64,000 nt of DNA from an uncultured Pseudomonadota bacterium (GCA_903885375.1 CAISIK010000014.1:62001-126000), one strand, 5' to 3'; positions 26,207 to 35,627 are shown, numbered from the stretch's first letter. The notes: generated by a model from the letters alone, not told the origin. Program-made: numbers and translations.

Positions 26207-28843
26207 ATGTCCTCGATGCGCCGTCCGGAGCTGCTCGCCCCCGCTGGAGATGCCGAAGCGCTCGCCGCTGCGCTCGGGGCGGGCGCCGATGCCGTCTACT
26301 TCGGCCTGGAGGAGGGTCTCAACGCCCGTGCGCGCGCCACGAACTTCGCGCTCGCGGAGCTGCCCGCCACCTGCGACCGCATCCACCGCGCCGGCGCGCG
26401 CGCCTTCCTCACGCTGAACACGCTGGTCTACGAAGCCGAGCTGCCCTTGCTCGAGCGGGTGCTCCGCGGGGCGGCGCTTGCCGGGGTGGATGCCGTGATC
26501 GTGCAGGACCCGGCGGTGGCGCTCCTCGCGCGGGCGCTGGCCCCCACGCTGCACGTGCACGCCTCCACCCAGATGACCATCTCCAGCGCGGAGGCGGCGC
26601 GCTTCGCGGCCTCGCTGGGCGTGGTGCGGGTGGTGGCGCCGCGCGAGCTGAACCTCGCCGAGCTGCGCGCCTTCGTCGCGGGCACCGACCTCGAGCTGGA
26701 GGTCTTCGTGCACGGCGCCCTGTGCATGTCCTGGAGCGGGCAGTGCCTCACCAGCGAGGCGTGGGGCGGCCGCTCGGCCAACCGCGGCCAGTGCGCGCAG
26801 TCCTGCCGCCTGCCCTACACGCTCGTGGTGGATGGCGAGCCCGTGGACACCGCCGACGTACGCTATCTCCTCTCGCCGCTCGACCAGGCGGCCTTCCGGG
26901 CGCTCCCGGCGCTGGTCGCGATGGGGGTGGCCAGCCTGAAGATCGAAGGCCGCATGAAGGGCGCCGACTACGTGATGACGGCGGTGCAGGCCTACCGCCG
27001 CTGGCTCGACACCATCGAGGCGAAGCGCGAGGCGGAGCCGGCGTCGGGGGCGGCCTTGCGGGCGGATGTGGCGCGCATGGAGCTGGCCTACAGCCGCGGG
27101 CTCGGCGATGGGTTCTTTGCCGGCTCCGACCACCAGTCGCTGGTGGAGGGCCGCTTCCCGAAGCATCGCGGGCACCTGCTCGGCGTGGTCGCGGAGGTGC
27201 GGCCGCCCGAGGTGCGCGTGGTGCCGGCCTCGCGCGAGGGCAGCGGGGCGCTGGCCATCGGCGGCGGGGCGGCTGCGGGGCCGGTGCTGCATCCGCTCCC
27301 CGCGGTGGGCGGGGCCGAGGCCGGCAGCGCCCGCGGCGTGCCGGCCGCCCGCTTCGCCCCCGTGGCGGGCATGGGCATCGGGTTCGACACCGGCCGCCCC
27401 GAGGCCGAGGAGCCCGGCGGGGCCGTCTGGGCGGTGAGCGCGGCGGGGGAGGGGTGGTGGTTGCGCTTCGGGCGCGACAACGCCGCGGTGCGGTCGGTGA
27501 AGCCGGGCGACCGGGTGTGGGTCACGCGCGACTCGCGGCTGGTGGCCGAGGCCGACCGCCTCGTGCAGGCGGGGGAGCCCGGGGGGCGCCTCCCGGTGCG
27601 GATCACCGTGTCGGGCGCGGGCGGCGCGCCGCTCTCGGTTCGGTTCGTTTGCCGGGGCGTCGTGGTGGAGGAGGCCGTGGGCGAGCTGGCCGCGGCGCGC
27701 GGGGAGGGGCTCACGGCCGCGCAGCTCGCGGAGAAGCTCGGTGCCTTCGGAGGCACGCCCTTCCACCTCGAGGAGCTCGATGCGGCCGGGCTCGGCGAGG
27801 GCCTGCACCTCGCGCCCGCGCTCCTGAAGGCCGCGAGGCGCACGTTGGCGGCCCGGCTGCTGGAGGGGGTCCTCGCGGCGCCCCGCCACGCGGTGGCGCC
27901 GGAGCCGGTGGCGCCGCGGGTGGTGGCCGAGGCGGTGGCGCTCACGGCGGCGCGGCCCTTCCAGCCCGCGCCGGCCCCCGAGCTGGTGCCGCTCTGCCGC
28001 AACGACGCGCAGCTCGATGCGGTGATCGCCGCCGGCATCCCGGAGGTGGAGCTCGACTGGATGGAGATGGTGGGTCTCGGCCGGGCGGTGGAGCGGGCGC
28101 GCGCCGCCGGCCTCCGCGTGGGCATCGCCACCGTGCGGGTGCACAAGCCCGGCGAGGAGGCCTTCGACCGCCGCATCGCCGCGCTGCGGCCGGACTCCGT
28201 GCTCGTGCGGCACTGGGCGGGGCTCGTGCACTTCGCGGGGCTGCCGGAAGGCGAGCGTCCGATCGTGCACGGCGACTTCTCGCTGAACGTCACGAACTCC
28301 GTCACCGCGCACCACATCCTTGCGCGGGGCGCCGACACGCTCACGGCAGCCCATGACCTCGACGAAACGCAGCTCCACGCGCTGCTGGCCAACTTCCCCG
28401 CCGAGCGCGCGGTGGTGGTGCTCCACCACCACATCAGCACCTTCCACACCGAGCACTGCGTGTACGCCCACACGCTCTCCACCGGCCGTGACTTCCGCAC
28501 CTGCGGGCGCCCGTGCGAGTCGAAGAAGGTGGCGCTCCGCGACCCCTTGGGGCTCGAACATCCGGTGGTGGTCGATGTGGGGTGCCGCAACACGGTCTTC
28601 GAAGCCCGCGCGCAGAGCGCGGCGCGGGCGTACGCGCGGCTCCAGAAGGCGGGCGTGCGGCGCTTCCGGGTGGAGTTCGTGTGGGAAACCCAGGCCCAGG
28701 CGGCCGCGGTGCTCGGCGCCTACACCGAGCTCCTCGCCGGGCGCATCTCCGCCGCGGAGGCCGTTCGCCGGGCGGGCGCGCACGAGCAGTTCGGCGTGAC
28801 GGCGGGCACGATGCGCACGCTTCGCCCCGAGGCCAACCCATGA
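26207..28843 (+). CDS. Peptidase U32 family protein, RlhA-like
   Basis: 878 residues. The N-terminal TIM-barrel-like region starts RPELLAPAGDAEALAAALGAGADAVYFG (as RPELLAPAGD...). The U32 signature EVFVHGALCMSWSGQCLTS (about 166-184) is followed by a Cys cluster (NRGQCAQSCRLPY) and LSPLDQ ... LKIEGRMKG (about 240-255). E. coli RlhA with this architecture makes 5-hydroxycytidine in 23S rRNA, so an RNA hydroxylation role using an Fe-S or prephenate-linked cofactor is plausible. The C-terminal half (from about 580) is a second barrel-like part with CxxxCGRPC-like cysteines (FRTCGRPC). ATG 26207 is preceded by AGGGG. Its stop overlaps a chorismate mutase start by 4 bp, notable because RlhA-type hydroxylation in E. 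coli depends on prephenate. Confidence 0.85.
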   Translation: MSSMRRPELLAPAGDAEALAAALGAGADAVYFGLEEGLNARARATNFALAELPATCDRIHRAGARAFLTLNTLVYEAELPLLERVLRGAALAGVDAVIVQDPAVALLARALAPTLHVHASTQMTISSAEAARFAASLGVVRVVAPRELNLAELRAFVAGTDLELEVFVHGALCMSWSGQCLTSEAWGGRSANRGQCAQSCRLPYTLVVDGEPVDTADVRYLLSPLDQAAFRALPALVAMGVASLKIEGRMKGADYVMTAVQAYRRWLDTIEAKREAEPASGAALRADVARMELAYSRGLGDGFFAGSDHQSLVEGRFPKHRGHLLGVVAEVRPPEVRVVPASREGSGALAIGGGAAAGPVLHPLPAVGGAEAGSARGVPAARFAPVAGMGIGFDTGRPEAEEPGGAVWAVSAAGEGWWLRFGRDNAAVRSVKPGDRVWVTRDSRLVAEADRLVQAGEPGGRLPVRITVSGAGGAPLSVRFVCRGVVVEEAVGELAAARGEGLTAAQLAEKLGAFGGTPFHLEELDAAGLGEGLHLAPALLKAARRTLAARLLEGVLAAPRHAVAPEPVAPRVVAEAVALTAARPFQPAPAPELVPLCRNDAQLDAVIAAGIPEVELDWMEMVGLGRAVERARAAGLRVGIATVRVHKPGEEAFDRRIAALRPDSVLVRHWAGLVHFAGLPEGERPIVHGDFSLNVTNSVTAHHILARGADTLTAAHDLDETQLHALLANFPAERAVVVLHHHISTFHTEHCVYAHTLSTGRDFRTCGRPCESKKVALRDPLGLEHPVVVDVGCRNTVFEARAQSAARAYARLQKAGVRRFRVEFVWETQAQAAAVLGAYTELLAGRISAAEAVRRAGAHEQFGVTAGTMRTLRPEANP

Positions 28844-29094
28844 CCGTTTCGCGCGCCGACATCGACGCCATCGACGACGCGCTGCTCGACCTGATGGCCC
28901 GCCGCGCCGCCCTCGTGGCTGAGCTCTGGGCCGGCAAGACGGCGCGGGGGGAGCCGCTCCACGACGTCTCCCGCGAGGCCGCGGTGATCGAGCGCCTGCG
29001 GCACCGCGCCGAGGCGATGCACCTCGACGCCGACGCGGTGGAGGCCACCTTCCGAACCCTGCTCGGGCGCGTGCCTCGCCGCCCGGCCGGGTAG
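28840..29094 (+). CDS. Chorismate mutase, AroQ class
   Basis: 84 residues, all-helical. The motif order R-x3-DxIDxxLxxLMxRRxxLV, then GK, then HDVSREAxVIERL reproduces AroQ: active-site Arg near residue 5, Lys near 33, Asp near 43, Arg-Glu near 46-47. It converts chorismate to prephenate. ATGA overlap with the upstream U32/RlhA-like gene means the two are translated together, so it may serve that enzyme's prephenate need rather than general Phe/Tyr synthesis. Confidence 0.85.
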   Translation: MTVSRADIDAIDDALLDLMARRAALVAELWAGKTARGEPLHDVSREAAVIERLRHRAEAMHLDADAVEATFRTLLGRVPRRPAG

Positions 29095-29102
29095 GCGGCG
29101 CC

Positions 29103-30290
29103 GTGCAGCTCGGACGAGCCGGCTCGACATGGATTCCCGGTCTGGCCGTTGGGCTGGCGCTCGGCGCCCTCGCGTTTGCGCTGCATCGCCAGTCGCCGGA
29201 GCTCCTCGGCCGCCCGGGGGCCTCGGCGGTGGACCTGTTCCCCCTCTGGTGTCGCGCGCGCGGCCTCCTCGGCGATGCGCTCGCCTGCGAGGCTGCGGGC
29301 GCCGGGGCGGCCATGGGGTCGCGCCCCGGCGTGGCCCCGGCCGCGGCGAGCGGCGCCTACTACTACCCGCCCACCGCCGCGCTGCTCGTCGTGCCGTTCG
29401 CGCTCCTCGACTTCGGCCAGGCGGCGCTGCTCTTCCGGGCCATCTCGGTGGCCGCGCTGGGCGGGATGGGGCTCCTCCTCGCGTTCTCGGCGCCAGTGCG
29501 GAGCCGTCCGTGGGGCGTGGCGGCGGGCATCGGCCTCGGCGCCGTCTTCCTCTCGTTGCGCATCACCCGCGGCTCGCTGCTCGCCGGGCAGACCGGCCCC
29601 CTCCTCGCCTTCGGCACGGCGGCAGTGCTGCTCGCCGCCGCTCGGCACCGGGATCGGCTCTCCGGCGCCCTCGCGGCGGTGGCCATCGGGTTCAAGCTCC
29701 TCCCCGTCGCGTTCGTTCCCGCGTTCCTGCGTCGGGGGCGCTGGCTGGCCGCGCTCGTCAGCGCGCTGGTCGCGCTGTTCGCGTTGGCGATGCTCCTCCC
29801 GGGCGCCCGCGTCTCCTGGGACTGGATCGCGGGAGCGTTCGAGTTCTCCCAGCGCTCGATCCGGCCAGAGTGGAAGCAGCAGGAGCCGCCGTGGGTGCTC
29901 GTGGCCTGGAGCTGGCGCACCGTGGGGCTCGGCGTGCCCACCTTGCTGCTCCTGCTGTTTTCGCTGGTCCGGCCGGCGGGTCGGGCGGCGGAAGTGGCCG
30001 CGGCGTTCGTGGTGGTCGCGTGGGTCGGCACGGTCATGGCGGGGAGCCAGCAAACGCACGAGGCCGTCGTGCTCCTCCCGGCCGTGGGATGGGCGCTGGT
30101 GTGGCCCGCGCAGCGGGGGCCGCGGGGGTGGCGGTGGGTGCTCGCCGGCGCGCTCGCGGCGAAGATGGTGTGGCTGGGCGTGGGGGTTCCGCGTGGGCCG
30201 CCCAACACCCTCGCATGGATTCCGCTGGGCTACCTCGCCTGGATCATCGCGGTGGTGCGGTGGGGATGGGAGCGGAAACAGCCGGCGTGA
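29103..30290 (+). CDS. Polytopic GT87-like glycosyltransferase (DUF2029)
   Basis: 395 residues with about 10 hydrophobic segments (for example GLAVGLALGALAFAL at 12-26 and ALVSALVALFALAMLLP near 215). The loop SAVDLFPLWCRARGL has the Asp expected for polyprenyl-phosphate-sugar GT-C enzymes, and AGQTGPLLAF resembles the GQ(x)N-type motif of the family. Probably an inner-membrane mannosyl- or glucosyltransferase using lipid-linked sugar, which fits the GDP-mannose supply upstream. The start is GTG 29103, 8 bp after chorismate mutase. Its 3' end overlaps ung on the other strand by 47 bp. Confidence 0.8.
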   Translation: MQLGRAGSTWIPGLAVGLALGALAFALHRQSPELLGRPGASAVDLFPLWCRARGLLGDALACEAAGAGAAMGSRPGVAPAAASGAYYYPPTAALLVVPFALLDFGQAALLFRAISVAALGGMGLLLAFSAPVRSRPWGVAAGIGLGAVFLSLRITRGSLLAGQTGPLLAFGTAAVLLAAARHRDRLSGALAAVAIGFKLLPVAFVPAFLRRGRWLAALVSALVALFALAMLLPGARVSWDWIAGAFEFSQRSIRPEWKQQEPPWVLVAWSWRTVGLGVPTLLLLLFSLVRPAGRAAEVAAAFVVVAWVGTVMAGSQQTHEAVVLLPAVGWALVWPAQRGPRGWRWVLAGALAAKMVWLGVGVPRGPPNTLAWIPLGYLAWIIAVVRWGWERKQPA

Positions 30291-30975
30291 GCCGCCAGTT
30301 CATGGGCGGCTCGCCCCGCTGGGCGAACCACGCGTTCACCCGCGAGAAGGGCCGGCTGCCGAAGAAGCCGTTCGCCGCCGAGTAGGGGGAGGGGTGCGCC
30401 GAGCGCACCACGAAGTGGCGGGAGAGGTCCACCGTGGCGGCCTTCTGGGCAGCCGCGGCGCCCCAGAGCACGAACGCGAGACCCTCGCGCTCCTCGGCGA
30501 GCACCTGCACCACCCGGTCGGTGAAGCGCTCCCACCCCTGGCCCTTGTGCGAGTTGGGGGTGCGGGCGCGCACCGTGAGGCAGCTGTTGAGGAGGAGCAC
30601 GCCGGCATCGGCCCAGGCGGTGAGCTCGCCGTGGTCGGGGGGCGGAAAGCCGAGGTCGGCCGCCAGCTCCTTGTGGATGTTCTGCAGGGAAGGAGGCGGG
30701 CGCACGCCCCGCCGCACCGAGAACGAGAGCCCGTGGGCCTGGCCGGGGCCGTGGTAGGGGTCCTGGCCCAGCACCACCACGCGAACGGCCGGGAAGGGGG
30801 TGTGCCAGAAGGCGGCGAAGAGGTCGCGGGAGGGGGGGTACACCTCGAACTGGCGCTTCTCCTCGCGGAGGAAGGCGCGGAGGCCCTCCATGTAGGGGGC
30901 CTCGAACTCGGGGCCGAGCACGCGCAGCCAGCTCTCGGGGAGCTGGGGTGCGCGGCGCGCCTCCTCCGCGCTCAT
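30244..30975 (-). CDS. ung: Uracil-DNA glycosylase
   Basis: Family 1 UDG, 243 residues, removes uracil from DNA in base-excision repair. GQDPYHGPGQAHGLSFSV (about 75-92) contains the catalytic Asp, LLLNSCLTV the uracil-specificity Asn, and HPSPYSA (about 198-204) the catalytic His and minor-groove loop. The C-terminal tail (SAPIPTAPPR) runs past the family end and overlaps the convergent GT87 gene. The start ATG 30975 overlaps by 4 bp the stop of the upstream hydroxylase gene, so the two are co-transcribed. Confidence 0.95.
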   Translation of the reverse strand: MSAEEARRAPQLPESWLRVLGPEFEAPYMEGLRAFLREEKRQFEVYPPSRDLFAAFWHTPFPAVRVVVLGQDPYHGPGQAHGLSFSVRRGVRPPPSLQNIHKELAADLGFPPPDHGELTAWADAGVLLLNSCLTVRARTPNSHKGQGWERFTDRVVQVLAEEREGLAFVLWGAAAAQKAATVDLSRHFVVRSAHPSPYSAANGFFGSRPFSRVNAWFAQRGEPPMNWRLTPAVSAPIPTAPPR

Positions 30976-33173
30976 CGGAGGCGACGCCCGGCGAGGTACT
31001 GGCGCGGCGTGCCGCTGTCGATGCCGAGGGCCGCGGCACTGCGGCGGGTGAAGTAGGGGTCGCGGAGGTGCTCGCGGGCGAGCGCCACGAGGTCGGCGCG
31101 GCCGGCCGCCACGATGGTGTCGGCCTGATCGAGGGTGGTGATGGCGCCCACGCACATCACCGGCACCTCGGCGAGGAGGCGCGCCCGCTCGGCGAAGGGC
31201 ACCTGGTACATGCGGCCGGCCACGATGCGCGCGCCCGGCACGGTGCCGCCGCTCGACACGTCGAGCACGTCGGCGCCCGCGGCCTTCAGCGCGGCCGCGA
31301 TCTGCACGTGCTCGGCGTCGGTATGATCGCCCGGCACCCACGCGCTGCCGTTGACCCTCACGAACAGGGGCCGCTCCTGCGGCCACACGCGCCGCACCGC
31401 GGCCACGAGGCGCGTGGGGAAGCGGAGGCGGTTCTCGACCGAGCCGCCGTGTTCGTCGGTGCGCTGGTTGGAGAGCGGCGAGAGCCAGCTGTCGAGCAGG
31501 TAGCCGTGCGCCATGTGGAGCTCGAGCACGTCGAATCCAGCGCCCGCGGCGCGGTTGGCGGCGGCGAGGAAGTCGGCCTCGAGTTGGTCGAGGTCGGCCG
31601 CCGTGAGCGCGTTCGGCACGGGCCAGCCGGCCTTGAAGGGGAGGGGGCTCGGCCCCACGACCGGCCAGGCCCGGGCATCGTTGAGCGGGCCATCACCCTC
31701 CCACGGCACCGAGCAGGAGGCCTTGCGCCCCGCGTGCCCGATCTGGAGACCGATCTTCGCGGGGCTGCGGGCGTGGACGAAGCGCACGATCCGGGCCCAG
31801 GCTTCGGCCTGCCCGTCCGTCCAGATGCCGGTGCACCCGGGGGTGATGCGCCCCTCGGGGTTCACGGCCGTGGCCTCGGCGAAGACCAGCCCGGCGCCGC
31901 CGACGGCGCGGCTGCCGATGTGCACGAGGTGCCAGTCGTCAGGCAGGCCCGCTTCGGCCGTGTACTGGCACATGGGCGACACGACGATGCGGTTGGGGAG
32001 GGTCAGCCCGCGCGCGGTGAACGGGGTGAGCGAAGGCCGCGTGCCCCAGCGCTCGGCGAGGGGGCGCATGCCCTCCGGGTCGCGCTTCTGGAGCTCATCC
32101 CAGGTGATGCGCTTGCTGCGCGTCATCAGCGAGAAGCAGAAGGTGTCGGTGTCCTGCGTGTGAACGCGGGCGACGTTCTCGAACCAGGCGAGGCTGGTGG
32201 CCGCCGCCGCCTGCAGGCGTTCCACGTCGGGGCGGCGGGCCTCCTCCCACGTTGCCAGCCTCGCGCGGAGCGCCGCCGTGCCGGGCGCGAGCAGCGCATC
32301 GGAGAGCGCCATCGCACTTTCCATCGCCAATTTCGTGCCCGACCCGATGGAGAAGTGCGCCGTGTGGAGCGCATCGCCGAGGAGGCACACGTTGCCGCGC
32401 GACCAGCGGGCGTTCCGCACGGTGGGGAAGCTGCGCCAGTGGCTGCGGTTGGTGAGGATGGGCTCGCCGCCCAGCCAGGGCGCGAAGATGCGCTCCATGA
32501 ACGCGGCGGACTGCGCCTCGTCGAGCTGATCGAGCCCGGCGGCGCGGAAGGTCTCCTCGCGGCACTCCACGATGAAGGTGCTGGTGTGCGCATCGAAGGG
32601 GTAGGCGTGAACCTGGAAGAGGCCCCATTCGGTGGGCGCGAAGATGAAGGTGAAGCGGTCGAAGCGGCGGGAGGTGCCGAACCAGGCGAAGCGGCAGGCG
32701 CCCTGATCCACCGTGGGCTGGAAGTCGGCCGCCCAACGGGTTCGCACCGCGGAATTCACGCCATCGGCCGCCACGACGAGGTCGGCCCCGGCGGCGAGCG
32801 TCTCGACATCCACCACCTCCTCCTCGTGCGTGACCTCCGCGCCGAGCTCCACGGCCCGCTCCTCGAGGATGCGCAGGAGCTCGCGCCGCTGGAGGCCGCA
32901 GAAGCCGTGACCGGCCGACACGCGCACCTCGCCGTGCACATACGTTTCGATGTCGCGCCAGTAGGCCATCGCCGCGCGGATGCGGGTGAGCGTGGTGGGG
33001 TCGGCGCCGGCGAGCTCCTCGAGGGTGGCGTCGGAGAAGACGACGCCCCACCCGAAGGTGTCGCCCGCGCGGTTCCGCTCGCGCACCCGCACCTTCCAAT
33101 GGGGGGCACGGAGCCCGAGCAGGATGGCCAACCACAAGCCGGCGGGGCCGCCGCCGATCACCTCGATGCGCAT
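30972..33173 (-). CDS. Bifunctional salicylyl-CoA 5-hydroxylase / flavin oxidoreductase
   Basis: 733-residue fusion. Residues 1-370 are an FAD aromatic monooxygenase: GGGPAGLWLAILL at 8-20, DG motif AADGVNSAVR near 160, GD motif LLGDALHTAHFSIGSG near 285. Residues about 385-733 are an old-yellow-enzyme domain of YqjM type: NRIVVSPMCQYTA, IGHAGRKAS, ELHMAHGYLLDSWLSP and SVENRLRFP. This architecture matches salicylyl-CoA hydroxylases of the gentisyl-CoA route. No aromatic-degradation neighbours are present, so the substrate here is inferred from architecture only. ATG 33173 has GGGAG at good spacing. Confidence 0.88.
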   Translation of the reverse strand: MRIEVIGGGPAGLWLAILLGLRAPHWKVRVRERNRAGDTFGWGVVFSDATLEELAGADPTTLTRIRAAMAYWRDIETYVHGEVRVSAGHGFCGLQRRELLRILEERAVELGAEVTHEEEVVDVETLAAGADLVVAADGVNSAVRTRWAADFQPTVDQGACRFAWFGTSRRFDRFTFIFAPTEWGLFQVHAYPFDAHTSTFIVECREETFRAAGLDQLDEAQSAAFMERIFAPWLGGEPILTNRSHWRSFPTVRNARWSRGNVCLLGDALHTAHFSIGSGTKLAMESAMALSDALLAPGTAALRARLATWEEARRPDVERLQAAAATSLAWFENVARVHTQDTDTFCFSLMTRSKRITWDELQKRDPEGMRPLAERWGTRPSLTPFTARGLTLPNRIVVSPMCQYTAEAGLPDDWHLVHIGSRAVGGAGLVFAEATAVNPEGRITPGCTGIWTDGQAEAWARIVRFVHARSPAKIGLQIGHAGRKASCSVPWEGDGPLNDARAWPVVGPSPLPFKAGWPVPNALTAADLDQLEADFLAAANRAAGAGFDVLELHMAHGYLLDSWLSPLSNQRTDEHGGSVENRLRFPTRLVAAVRRVWPQERPLFVRVNGSAWVPGDHTDAEHVQIAAALKAAGADVLDVSSGGTVPGARIVAGRMYQVPFAERARLLAEVPVMCVGAITTLDQADTIVAAGRADLVALAREHLRDPYFTRRSAAALGIDSGTPRQYLAGRRLR

Positions 33174-33194
33174 GGTCGCTCCCGGGCGGCGCTC

Positions 33195-34151
33195 CTATCG
33201 CGCGGGAACCGGGTTGAGCACGGTCAAGGCGAGCGGCGCGGGTACGGGGCAGCTGTCGCACATCAGCGCGAGCATCCAGATGCCCTCGGCATCGAAGCCG
33301 GGGAAGGGGCTGCCGTCGGTGTCCTGGGTCAAGGTGCCGAGGTCGTCCACCGTGCCGGAGGGGTGGGGGAGCGACCATTGCTCGGTGGCGAGGGTCTCGA
33401 GATCGAGGAAGCGGGCTTCGATTTCCGGGAGGGTGAGCGCATCGAAGCGCGCCACCTTCAGCGAGGTCACGCGTGTAGCCACCAGCGGACTCCCGTGTCC
33501 GGTTGCGGTGACGCCGCTCCAATCCACCACCCACGGGCCCTCCATGGGCACCTCCAGCGGCGTGAGCGCTTCGAGCTCCACGGTGTAGTCCAGCACGGAG
33601 CAGCCATCCTCGATGCTCACGTGATCCGGAGCACCCGCCGTGGGCTCCACGAACGCCATCATCCGCGATCCCACGCCCACGCCCGTACCCGTGGAGAGGA
33701 GCAGCAGCCATGTGCCGTTGCCGGGCGCGAACTCGTCCTGGATGTTGGCCTCGGTGCCGAAGAACGTGAGCTCCGAGAGCGTGACCTGCGTGGCCTCTCC
33801 CGGCTCCTTCGAGAGGTAGATGCCCATGTCCACCTGCTGCAACGAGTCCACTGCGAGCCCCTGCTCCACCTCGTCGGCCGTGAGGTAGGGGAAGACCATC
33901 AGGCCCACGTTGTCGATGTCTGCGACAGGATCGAGGTCGTGGCACTGCAGGTCGGCGTCGAGCGCCGACCAGCTGATGGTGTCGTTGGTGAGCTCGGCCA
34001 TGGGCAGGCGCGGCGCGTTGAGGATGCCCTCGAACTGGTAGTTGTTCGCATTGGTGAAGCGCAGCGTGGCATCCGCCACCGTGAGCGGCTCGCCGGAGTC
34101 GGTGTCAGGCTGCTCGCGGTGGCAGGCGAGCAGGAGGCTAATCAGCAACAT
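33195..34151 (-). CDS. Hypothetical lipoprotein
   Basis: 318 residues, unrecognised. The signal MLLISLLLAC (Cys10) has no basic residues. The mature part is beta-rich and acidic, with three Cys (LQCHD, EDGCSV, MCDSCP). ATG 34151 lies inside the 3' end of the upstream sulfotransferase-like gene (14-bp overlap), indicating one transcript. It is likely periplasmic or outer-membrane and a partner of that protein. Confidence 0.68.
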   Translation of the reverse strand: MLLISLLLACHREQPDTDSGEPLTVADATLRFTNANNYQFEGILNAPRLPMAELTNDTISWSALDADLQCHDLDPVADIDNVGLMVFPYLTADEVEQGLAVDSLQQVDMGIYLSKEPGEATQVTLSELTFFGTEANIQDEFAPGNGTWLLLLSTGTGVGVGSRMMAFVEPTAGAPDHVSIEDGCSVLDYTVELEALTPLEVPMEGPWVVDWSGVTATGHGSPLVATRVTSLKVARFDALTLPEIEARFLDLETLATEQWSLPHPSGTVDDLGTLTQDTDGSPFPGFDAEGIWMLALMCDSCPVPAPLALTVLNPVPAR

Positions 34152-35517
34152 AGAAGCTGGAGACCGGCTGCACGAAGGTGAAGGCCTGGCCCAGCTCGGC
34201 GTTGAGCGCCCAGATGGGGGTGCCGTCGGGCGTGACCATCTGGATTTCGCCCACCGCCGACCACACGACCTGCGTGTTGCCGTTGGCGAAGCGGTGCACA
34301 TCGCCCTTGGCCACCACGAAGACGGAAGGGTCGCGGATGTAGTCCCACACCTGCTTCGCGGTGAGCGCCTCCTCGTCGATGTCGAGCTCCACCGCGCGGG
34401 AGTAGCCGCGCTCCTGGGTGCCGTTGTCGAAGAGGAGGAGGTTGCCGTTGTCGAGCATCTCGAACTGGTGCTGGAGCATGACCAGCTCGTCGTCGCCGAA
34501 GTCGAACTGGTTGAGCGAGCCGTCGATCATCCACTCGATCTCGCCGGTGGCGCGGGGAATCTTGGCGAGCGAGCCCAGCTCCTTCATCGAGAAGAGGTAG
34601 GCATCCTCCGCCGGCCAGTAGTCGAGGCCGTTGCCGTGCGTCCAGTTGGCGGCCCGGGCCGAGGGGAGGGACTCCGGATACTCGAAGGCCTCCCAGGCGT
34701 TGAAGATCTCGGTGGTGGTGCCGTCGGGGTGGAGCTCGAGGAGCGTGTCGGCTTCCCAGGGGGTGCCGTCGGAGCGCGTACGGCGCTCCACCGTGATCAT
34801 GCAGATCGTGCCGTCGGGCAGCTCCACGAGATCGTGGTCGAAGCCGGGCACGCTCAGCTCGGTGACGGTGCCGCCATCGAGCGAAATCCACTGCAGGCGG
34901 CCCAGCTCCAGCTTGCCCTGCATGCCGGCGTGGCCGAGGATGACGGACTTGCGGTCGTGGGAGAGCAGGGCCCGCATCAGGTTTCCTTCCTGCACCACGG
35001 GCAGGTAGTACCAGACGGTCTCGCCCTTCGCGTTCACGATCGTGACCGCGGGCGTGGTGCCCTGCGTGGGGATGACGGTGTAGGCCCACTCGTCGGTGAG
35101 CGTGCCGCTCGCCGTGAACTGGGGGATGCCGGTGGGGAGGCTGCCGGTGGTGATGCTGTAGTCGGCGGTGGAGTCGGACTCCTCGCCCTCGGTGAGCACC
35201 ACGCGGAAGTGCACGTCGGTGTCGGCGGGGTTGCCCAACAGCAGCACCTCGTGGTCGGTGCTGGCTTCGGTGGTGGGCGTGCTCAGGCCGTACGTGGTGT
35301 CCGGACCGAACTCGACGTACCCGGTGGTGGGCTCGTCGGTGTGCCAGCGCACGATCACGACGGTGATGATGGTGCCGAGCTCAGCGGTGACATCCATCAC
35401 GGTGGCGTCGGCATCGAGGGCCGGGTCGGTACCGGCGGCGGTGTCGTTCCCTTTTTCGTCGCTGTCGACACAGGCGCCGGCGAACGTGGCCAGGAGGAGG
35501 AGGGCGGGCAGGCGCAT
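34138..35517 (-). CDS. Arylsulfotransferase (ASST)-like lipoprotein
   Basis: 459 residues. Signal MRLPALLLLATFAGAC (lipobox AGAC). Residues about 30-115 form an Fn3-like N-terminal domain (TTGYVEFGPDTTYG, as in purple-acid-phosphatase N-termini). The remainder is a beta-propeller with family hallmarks: FDHDLVELPDG, WTHGNGLDYWPAEDAYLFS, IPRATGEIEWMI and LQHQFEMLDNGNLLLFDNG. Enzymes of the family move sulfate between phenols in the periplasm; whether catalytic His is kept cannot be settled by eye (His in THGN and QHQ are candidates). Starts at 35517 and 35526 are both possible, neither with Shine-Dalgarno. Confidence 0.8.
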   Translation of the reverse strand: MRLPALLLLATFAGACVDSDEKGNDTAAGTDPALDADATVMDVTAELGTIITVVIVRWHTDEPTTGYVEFGPDTTYGLSTPTTEASTDHEVLLLGNPADTDVHFRVVLTEGEESDSTADYSITTGSLPTGIPQFTASGTLTDEWAYTVIPTQGTTPAVTIVNAKGETVWYYLPVVQEGNLMRALLSHDRKSVILGHAGMQGKLELGRLQWISLDGGTVTELSVPGFDHDLVELPDGTICMITVERRTRSDGTPWEADTLLELHPDGTTTEIFNAWEAFEYPESLPSARAANWTHGNGLDYWPAEDAYLFSMKELGSLAKIPRATGEIEWMIDGSLNQFDFGDDELVMLQHQFEMLDNGNLLLFDNGTQERGYSRAVELDIDEEALTAKQVWDYIRDPSVFVVAKGDVHRFANGNTQVVWSAVGEIQMVTPDGTPIWALNAELGQAFTFVQPVSSFYVAD

Positions 35518-35627
35518 GGGGGGCATCCGGAAGGTTGGCCAATGTACGAGCCGGGAGCCCGATCGGGTCGGATCAGGTCGCGCTTCGGTGCGCGAGACTA
35601 CCCCGACGCCCCCGCCAGTGTCGCCCC

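Noticed and set aside
26018..29314. 1098-codon minus-strand open frame
   Set aside because: Antisense to the U32/RlhA-like and chorismate mutase genes; no recognisable domain.
30948..34181. 1077-codon plus-strand open frame
   Set aside because: Antisense to the hydroxylase and two lipoprotein/ASST genes; low-complexity Arg/Gly/Ala/His translation.
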